From Rhizobium sp. Root708 (GTDB lineage: Bacteria; Pseudomonadota; Alphaproteobacteria; Rhizobiales; Rhizobiaceae): DNA of 64,000 bases. The stretch is taken from assembly GCF_001429725.1 (NCBI RefSeq), contig NZ_LMHV01000001.1, positions 186,001 to 250,000 on the forward strand, read 5' to 3'. Numbering within the stretch: position 1 is the stretch's first letter; every line of letters starts with the position of its first letter. The position numbers and the translations under genes were made by a program. Below are positions 58,960 through 64,000 of this stretch, piece by piece. Below the pieces are notes generated by a model. That model was not told the origin of the DNA and searched no databases. It worked only from the letters and a program-made list of their open reading frames with translations.

Positions 58960-59934
58960 ATGCGTGTCCTCGTCAAAGGGGCCGGCATCGCCGGCCTCAC
59001 CGTCGCATGGGAATTGCAAAAACGTGGCGCCGACGTGGTGGTGGTCAACCCGCAAACGAACTTCGCCAGCGCTGCCTCCTGGCTAGCCGGTGGAATGCTC
59101 GCGCCATGGTGCGAGCGCGAAAGCGCTGACGCCCAGGTGCTGAAAAGAGGTGAGGACGCCCCGGACCGCTGGGAAGCCATCCTGCCAGAACTAGTGACGA
59201 GAAACGGCACGCTGGTGGTGGCGCCACCGCGCGACTACGGCGAGCTGAAGCGGTTCGCTGGCCGGACGACAGGGTATCGATGGGTTGACGAAGCAGAGAT
59301 CGCCGCGCTCGAGCCCAGTCTTGCTGGTCGCTTTCGCGAGGGCCTGTTCTTCCCGCGCGAAGCCCATCTCGATCCGCGGCAGATTCTGACGGCGCTCCGC
59401 ACCAATCTCGCGGCTGCGGGCGCTATCTTCACAACCGAAACCGACGAGGACGACGGCTACGATCGCGTCATCGATTGCACCGGCGCGACCCGCATCGGAA
59501 CCCTCCCTGGCCTGCGTGGCGTCAGGGGCGAGATGCTCTACCTCAAGACCGACGAAATCTCGCTTGCCCGGCCCGTCCGCCTGCTGCATCCGCGCATTCC
59601 CGTCTATATCGTTCCACGCGGCAATGGTCTCTTCATGGTCGGTGCCACGATGATCGAGGCGGAATTTTCAGACCCGATTTCCGCCCGGTCTCTGATGGAA
59701 CTGCTGAATGCGGCTTATGCCGTGCATCCGGCTTTTGCCGATGCCACCTTGACGGAAACCGGTGCCGGCATTCGGCCGACATTCCCAGACAATTTCCCGC
59801 ACGTCGCCCGCAACGGCAACGTCATCACCCTGAACGGGCTCTACCGGCACGGCTTCCTGCTGGCGCCGACGATGGCGGCGGAAGCCGTGAATCTTGCCTT
59901 CAGCGACCACCCGAGAGGAGAGAGATCCCTATGA
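58960..59934 (+). CDS. thiO: Glycine oxidase ThiO
   Basis: A 324-residue FAD-dependent amine oxidase producing dehydroglycine (iminoglycine) for thiazole synthesis. The dinucleotide motif [19 protein letters not shown] is at residues 6-24; the C-terminal [15 protein letters not shown] closes the FAD domain. In aerobes ThiO replaces the anaerobic ThiH. Overlaps thiS by 4 bp (ATGA). Confidence 0.95.
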   Translation: MRVLVKGAGIAGLTVAWELQKRGADVVVVNPQTNFASAASWLAGGMLAPWCERESADAQVLKRGEDAPDRWEAILPELVTRNGTLVVAPPRDYGELKRFAGRTTGYRWVDEAEIAALEPSLAGRFREGLFFPREAHLDPRQILTALRTNLAAAGAIFTTETDEDDGYDRVIDCTGATRIGTLPGLRGVRGEMLYLKTDEISLARPVRLLHPRIPVYIVPRGNGLFMVGATMIEAEFSDPISARSLMELLNAAYAVHPAFADATLTETGAGIRPTFPDNFPHVARNGNVITLNGLYRHGFLLAPTMAAEAVNLAFSDHPRGERSL

Positions 59935-60128
59935 AATTGATCGTCAATGGAGAGCCCCAGGACAACGAAGTATCGACGCTATCAGAGTTGCTGACGTCGC
60001 TGGACTACGAGGGCGACTGGCTGGCAACCGCGGTGAACGGCGAACTCGTCCATCGCGAGGATCGCCAGGATTATGCACTCAACGACGACGACAGGGTCGA
60101 AATCCTGTCTCCGATGCAGGGAGGCTAA
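59931..60128 (+). CDS. thiS: Sulfur carrier protein ThiS
   Basis: A 65-residue ubiquitin-fold carrier: [10 protein letters not shown] at the start and the obligatory C-terminal Gly-Gly (SPMQGG), which is adenylated and thiocarboxylated to deliver sulfur to ThiG. AGGAGAGAG precedes the start codon. No ThiF adenylyltransferase gene is found in the operon and must be supplied elsewhere. Confidence 0.95.
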   Translation: MKLIVNGEPQDNEVSTLSELLTSLDYEGDWLATAVNGELVHREDRQDYALNDDDRVEILSPMQGG

Positions 60129-60130
60129 CG

Positions 60131-60904
60131 ATGCCTACATTCTATGGAGTAGACGTCGAATCCCGTCTGCTGTTGGGCACCGCCCGGTACCCCTCGCTCG
60201 TTAAGCTCGCCGAAGCGGTCCGCCAGTCGCAAACGGAAATCGTGACGGTTTCTCTTCGCCGGGAAGCTGCGGGCGGCCGCAACGGCGGCGCCTTCTTCGA
60301 GATGATCCGAGGGCTCGGCGTCCGCGTTCTGCCGAACACCGCCGGCTGCCACGGCGTATCGGAAGCCGTGCTGACGGCGAAGATGGCGCGCGAGGTCTTC
60401 GCGACGAACTGGATCAAGCTGGAAGTCATCGGCAATCACGACACGCTGCAGCCTGATGTTTTCGGCCTCGTCGAAGCCGCCCGCATCCTGACCGGCGAAG
60501 GCTTCGAGGTCTTCCCCTACACGACTGATGACCTCGTCGTGGGCGAGCGGCTGCTGGAAGCAGGCTGCAGGGTATTGATGCCCTGGTGCGCACCGATCGG
60601 CAGTGCCGCCGGCCCGCTCAACCCGTCGGCGTTGAGGGCGATGCGCGCCCACTTCCCCGAAGTTCCGCTTATTGTGGACGCTGGCATCGGGCGGCCATCG
60701 CACGCGACGGCGGTCATGGAGCTGGGCTTCGATGCCGTCCTGCTCAATACGGCTGTTGCCGGCGCCGGCGATCCCGTGGCCATGGCGGGCGCCTTCGCGA
60801 AAGCGATCGACGCAGGACGGCAAGCCTACGAAGCCGGAATGCTCGAACCCCGCGACATGGCGGTGCCGTCCACACCCGTCATCGGAAAGGCAGTTTTTGC
60901 ATGA
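60131..60904 (+). CDS. thiG: Thiazole synthase ThiG
   Basis: A 257-residue TIM-barrel enzyme that joins DXP, ThiS thiocarboxylate and dehydroglycine into the thiazole. The Schiff-base Lys lies in [11 protein letters not shown] (about residue 97), and [17 protein letters not shown] and [11 protein letters not shown] are the conserved phosphate/DXP loops. Begins 2 bp after thiS and overlaps thiE by 4 bp. Confidence 0.96.
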   Translation: MPTFYGVDVESRLLLGTARYPSLVKLAEAVRQSQTEIVTVSLRREAAGGRNGGAFFEMIRGLGVRVLPNTAGCHGVSEAVLTAKMAREVFATNWIKLEVIGNHDTLQPDVFGLVEAARILTGEGFEVFPYTTDDLVVGERLLEAGCRVLMPWCAPIGSAAGPLNPSALRAMRAHFPEVPLIVDAGIGRPSHATAVMELGFDAVLLNTAVAGAGDPVAMAGAFAKAIDAGRQAYEAGMLEPRDMAVPSTPVIGKAVFA

Positions 60905-61518
60905 AACTCGATCCCTTTTATCTGATCGTCGGCACTTCGGAGTGGATAGCCCGCCTCGTGCCGCTCGGTGTCAAACTCGTGCAGTTGCGGATCAAGGACC
61001 GCGGCGAAACGGAACTGCGCAAGGAGATTCGCAACGCAAAGGCAATCTGTGCCGCCAATCGATGCCAGTTGATCGTCAACGACTACTGGCATCTTGCGAT
61101 CGAGGAGGGCTGCGACTTCGTCCATCTCGGGCAGGAGGATCTTTTGGACGCTGACCTCGGAGCGATCCGAAGCGCGGGCCTGAAGCTCGGCGTCTCCACC
61201 CACGATGCCGCAGAACTGACGGAAGCCCTTGCCGCGGAGCCCGATTATATCGCGCTCGGCCCCATTTACGCGACGATACTCAAGCAGATGAAATGGGCTC
61301 CCCAGGGTCTGGAGCGGCTTCATCACTGGAGATCACTTGTCGGCGATCTGCCGCTTGTTGCGATCGGCGGGCTGAATCTTGATCGCATCGACGGCGTCTT
61401 CGAGCACGGTGCCGACAGCGCCGCTGTCGTGACCGATATAACCTTGAACGAGAACCCCGAAAAAAGAACGCGACAATGGATCGCGGCAACCAACTCAAAA
61501 AGGATTGATTTGCGCTGA
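60901..61518 (+). CDS. thiE: Thiamine phosphate synthase ThiE
   Basis: A 205-residue TIM-barrel enzyme coupling HMP-PP and thiazole phosphate to thiamine phosphate. Diphosphate-site features include [31 protein letters not shown] and [16 protein letters not shown]. Divergent from E. coli ThiE in the GPI loop but typical of rhizobial ThiE proteins. Last gene of thiCOSGE. thiD is not in this cluster. Confidence 0.92.
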   Translation: MKLDPFYLIVGTSEWIARLVPLGVKLVQLRIKDRGETELRKEIRNAKAICAANRCQLIVNDYWHLAIEEGCDFVHLGQEDLLDADLGAIRSAGLKLGVSTHDAAELTEALAAEPDYIALGPIYATILKQMKWAPQGLERLHHWRSLVGDLPLVAIGGLNLDRIDGVFEHGADSAAVVTDITLNENPEKRTRQWIAATNSKRIDLR

Positions 61519-61569
61519 CCGTTTCAACATGGTGAACACAGGACAGGAAACAAATCGGGCTTAGAACGC

Positions 61570-62898
61570 ATGCTACAACGGACCGACGAGGCGGATAGCG
61601 CACTGATCGACAGGTTGCAGAAGGCCGCGTTCAGCTATTTCCTGAAACACTACAACCCCGACAACGGCCTCGTCGCCGATACGTCCGTTGCTGGCGTGCC
61701 CTGCAGCATCGCGGCGGTCGGCTTCGCGTTGTCCTCCTATACCGTGGCCGTCGAGCGCGGCTGGATGGAGCGGGCGGATGCGGCGGAGCGCACGAAGAAA
61801 ACGCTTTGCTTCTTCGCCGAGGGCCATCAGGGCCGCGAACGACACGCGATCGGGTATAAGGGTTTTTTCTACCATTTCCTGCACATGGATACCGGCCACC
61901 GTGCCTGGAACAGCGAGCTTTCCACCATCGACACGACGTTGCTGGTGGCAGGCATGCTGACGGCGGCAAGCTATTTCGATGGTCCTGATGAGATCGAGGC
62001 CGACATCAGGCGGCTGACAGCGCTTGTTTACGAACGGATCGACTGGCATTGGGCGCTGAACAAGGGCGAGACCATCTGCATGGGCTGGAAGCCGGGCAGC
62101 GGTTTCCTGCGCTGGCGCTGGCAGGGCTATGACGAAGCGGTGCTGCTCTACACGCTGGCGCTCGCCTCTCCCACCCATCCGGTCCCGCAAGCAAGCTACG
62201 ACGCGTTCACCTCGAGCTATTCATGGATGTTGTTCGGCGAGCAGCCATATCTCTACGCCGGCCCACTGTTCATCCATTTCTTCTCGCATGCTTGGATCGA
62301 TTTCCGTGGCATTCAGGACAAGCCGATGCTGGAGCGGAATCTCGATTACTTCCGCAACACCCGGATCTCGATTGCCGTGCAGCGTGAGTATGCCGAGCGC
62401 AATCCCGGCCATTTCGTAGGCTACAACAGAGATGTCTGGGGGCTCTCGGCGTCCGATGGTCCGCCGCCGACGCGCAACATGCGCGGCGGTCGCCACCCGC
62501 GCGTACTCGGTTATGCCGCCCGCGGTGCGCCGCTCGGTCCGGATGACGGCACGATCGCGCCCTGGGCAGCACTTGCGTCGCTCCCCTACGATCGCCAGGC
62601 GTCGATCGACGGCGTGCGCGCATTGCTTTCGACCTATCCCGAGCTGCTCTACGAGGACCGCTTTCCCGGCGGCTTCAATCCGACCGTGAAGACGAAACGG
62701 CCGGAGGGCTGGGTCGATGACCGTTGTGTCGGCATCGACCAGGGCCTTCTCGTGATGTCGATCGAGAACGATCGCTCCGACTTCATCTGGAACCTGATGC
62801 GCCGATCGCCTGAAATCCGGCGAGGCTTGGAACTGGCCGGCTTTACCGGGGGCTGGCTGGACGAAAGCGTAAGAGAGACCGAACGAAGATCAGCTTGA
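61570..62898 (+). CDS. Glycoamylase-domain (PF10091-type) protein
   Basis: A 442-residue alpha/alpha-toroid protein related to the glycoamylase-like domain that also occurs in cyclic beta-1,2-glucan synthases. Diagnostic stretches include TSVAGVPCSIAAVGFALSS, GFFYHFLHMDTG, GWKPGSGFLRWRWQGYDEA and the C-terminal WVDDRCVGIDQGLLVMSIEN. No signal peptide is seen, suggesting a cytoplasmic enzyme acting on oligoglucans. Substrate unknown. It follows the thi operon after 51 bp and its end overlaps the convergent ABC ATPase by 9 bp. Confidence 0.88.
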   Translation: MLQRTDEADSALIDRLQKAAFSYFLKHYNPDNGLVADTSVAGVPCSIAAVGFALSSYTVAVERGWMERADAAERTKKTLCFFAEGHQGRERHAIGYKGFFYHFLHMDTGHRAWNSELSTIDTTLLVAGMLTAASYFDGPDEIEADIRRLTALVYERIDWHWALNKGETICMGWKPGSGFLRWRWQGYDEAVLLYTLALASPTHPVPQASYDAFTSSYSWMLFGEQPYLYAGPLFIHFFSHAWIDFRGIQDKPMLERNLDYFRNTRISIAVQREYAERNPGHFVGYNRDVWGLSASDGPPPTRNMRGGRHPRVLGYAARGAPLGPDDGTIAPWAALASLPYDRQASIDGVRALLSTYPELLYEDRFPGGFNPTVKTKRPEGWVDDRCVGIDQGLLVMSIENDRSDFIWNLMRRSPEIRRGLELAGFTGGWLDESVRETERRSA

Positions 62899-63939
62899 CG
62901 CCCGGCCGGTAAAGACATGCGCCTTGCCAGCGATGTCGAGGCGAACGCGGTCGCCGCGCGCCGGCAATGCTACACTGGAGGTCTTGATCAGGATCGGCGG
63001 GAGCGCAACACCCTCGAGCGAAACCGACACCGTGCAGGTCGCGCCGCCGAACTCGACCTCCACGACGCGACCGCCGTAGTTCGAATTGTTCTCATCCGTC
63101 ACGACGCGGATCTGCTCCGGCCGCAGCATGATCTCCACCTTGCCGGTGTGGCTGCCATCGACAGCGACCCGACCGAGCGCGCAATCCGCAAGACCGTCCC
63201 TGACGATCGCCGGCAGGATCACGGCATCACCGAGGAAAAGGGCGGTCTCACGATCGCGCGGCTGTCTGTAGAGCGACTGTGGCGAGCCGGACTGGACAAG
63301 CCGTCCTTCACGCAGCACCGCAACCTGATTGGCGAATGATAGCGCTTCGGCCTGGTCGTGGGTGACGAGGATCGTGGTAATCCCGGCAGCCTGCAGTACA
63401 CGCGCCACCGCCTTGCGCATGTTCTCGCGCAGGCCCGTATCGAGAGCCGAGAACGGTTCGTCGAGCAGCATCAGCCGCGGCTGGCGGCCAAGCGCGCGTG
63501 CGAGCGCCACACGCTGTTGCTGCCCGCCCGACAGCTGATGCGGCCGACGCGACAGCATGTTGCGGTCCAGTTCGACCATATCGAGCAGTTCGGCAATCCG
63601 CGCGTCACGGCCAGCCGCGCCACGCGCGATGCCAAAGCCGATGTTCTCGGCAACGTTCAGATGCGGAAAGAGCGCGCCCTCCTGCGATACGATCCCGATG
63701 CCGCGCTTATGCGCGGGAACGGCAGTCGGACCATCGGCAAGGAGATCGCCTTCAAGTGTGACGCGACCGGTATCGGGCTGCTCGAAGCCGGCGATGATGC
63801 GCAGAAGCGTGGTCTTGCCCGAGCCCGAAGGACCAACGATCGCCGTCCGGCTGCTTGCCTCGACATTCAGCGAAATGTTGTCCAACGCCTGGACGCGGCT
63901 GTAGCGCTTGCTGATGCCGTTGATGGTAAGCAGCGTCAT
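62890..63939 (-). CDS. ABC transporter ATP-binding protein, FbpC/PotA-like
   Basis: A 349-residue importer ATPase: Walker A GPSGSGKTT (residues 36-44), signature LSGGQQQR, Walker B LMLLDEPFSALD, and a C-terminal TOBE-type regulatory domain (VEIMLRPEQIRVV onward). The type serves Fe(III), spermidine/putrescine, or thiamine (ThiQ) importers; the neighbouring thi genes do not prove a thiamine role. It overlaps the upstream permease stop (ATGA). Confidence 0.9.
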   Translation of the reverse strand: MTLLTINGISKRYSRVQALDNISLNVEASSRTAIVGPSGSGKTTLLRIIAGFEQPDTGRVTLEGDLLADGPTAVPAHKRGIGIVSQEGALFPHLNVAENIGFGIARGAAGRDARIAELLDMVELDRNMLSRRPHQLSGGQQQRVALARALGRQPRLMLLDEPFSALDTGLRENMRKAVARVLQAAGITTILVTHDQAEALSFANQVAVLREGRLVQSGSPQSLYRQPRDRETALFLGDAVILPAIVRDGLADCALGRVAVDGSHTGKVEIMLRPEQIRVVTDENNSNYGGRVVEVEFGGATCTVSVSLEGVALPPILIKTSSVALPARGDRVRLDIAGKAHVFTGRASS

Positions 63940-64000
63940 TGTCCGGCAGTCCGTTTCGATTGAGCATGGAGAAGAAGGGTTAGCGGCAATGACAGAACGA
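63936..64000 (-). CDS. ABC transporter permease, 3' end only
   Basis: The last 20 codons of a minus-strand gene are visible, ending PLTLLLHAQSKRTAGQ-stop, a hydrophobic helix followed by a basic tail as in inner-membrane permeases. The stop overlaps the ATPase start by 4 bp, so this is almost certainly the permease of the same importer. The rest lies outside the window. Confidence 0.7.
   Translation of the reverse strand, partial: VLSLPLTLLLHAQSKRTAGQ

Overview
This 64 kb window is a stretch of core chromosome from an alphaproteobacterium, most likely a member of the Rhizobiaceae (Rhizobium, Ensifer, Agrobacterium or a near relative). Pointers are the gene order ffh - chorismate mutase - rpsP - rimM - trmD - rplS - leuC, the ccmABCDG cluster divergent from acnA, the dapF-mtaB-ftsY-ispZ operon, the thiCOSGE operon, several families largely confined to alphaproteobacteria (DUF2794, DUF1223, DUF2585, IalB, UbiL-type hydroxylase) and a RIME-like palindromic repeat. 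Coding density is high, codons are GC-rich in the third position, and there is no prophage, transposase, CRISPR array or rRNA operon.

Layout. 1-5.6 kb: end of an SDR oxidoreductase, a LysE exporter, a three-gene ABC importer (TrpXYZ type) and rlmN. 5.7-9.8 kb: IalB-like protein, an ECF sigma factor without an anti-sigma partner, YkvA-like protein, pterin dehydratase, a tyrosine phosphatase and ThpR, then an arylesterase divergent from an ABC/FtsX exporter (9.8-13.0 kb). 13-16 kb: a BI-1 family membrane protein behind a structured leader RNA, a GNAT acetyltransferase, DUF2794 and DUF1223. 16.3-22.2 kb: acnA and the cytochrome c maturation genes. 22.2-27.2 kb (minus strand): dapF, mtaB, ftsY, ispZ and DUF2585. 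27.4-30.4 kb: an EF-G-like protein with a degraded GTPase domain and an MBL hydrolase. 30.5-38 kb: a predicted small RNA, ffh, aroQ, rpsP, rimM, trmD, an NCS1 permease, rplS and a PdxI-like reductase. 38-43 kb: amino-acid ABC genes, leuC, a SixA-like phosphatase and a second aldo/keto reductase. 43-46.7 kb: an L,D-transpeptidase divergent from a CenR-like regulator coupled to a cyclic-nucleotide-domain protein, then xthA and lolA. 46.8-52.6 kb: ftsK, amtB, glnK (sigma-54-like promoter) and tesB. 52.6-56.6 kb: ubiquinone hydroxylase, Trm112, a Lon-N protein, a CnoX-like thioredoxin and a YbaK-like deacylase. 56.6-64 kb: tRNA-Gly, a TPP riboswitch with its own terminator, thiCOSGE, a glycoamylase-domain protein and the end of an ABC importer.

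Most genes serve housekeeping: SRP targeting (ffh, ftsY), ribosome and tRNA maturation (rpsP, rplS, rimM, trmD, rlmN, mtaB), cell envelope and division (ftsK, lolA, ispZ, L,D-transpeptidase, CenR), respiration and TCA (acnA, ccm, ubiquinone hydroxylase), nitrogen sensing (glnK-amtB) and cofactor synthesis (thi). No obviously new multi-gene system is present. The points most worth a second look are the EF-G paralogue lacking switch I, two structured RNAs upstream of ffh and of the BI-1 gene, the CenR/cyclic-nucleotide-domain pair, a perfect inverted repeat in front of the NCS1 permease and a duplicated 3' end of lolA.
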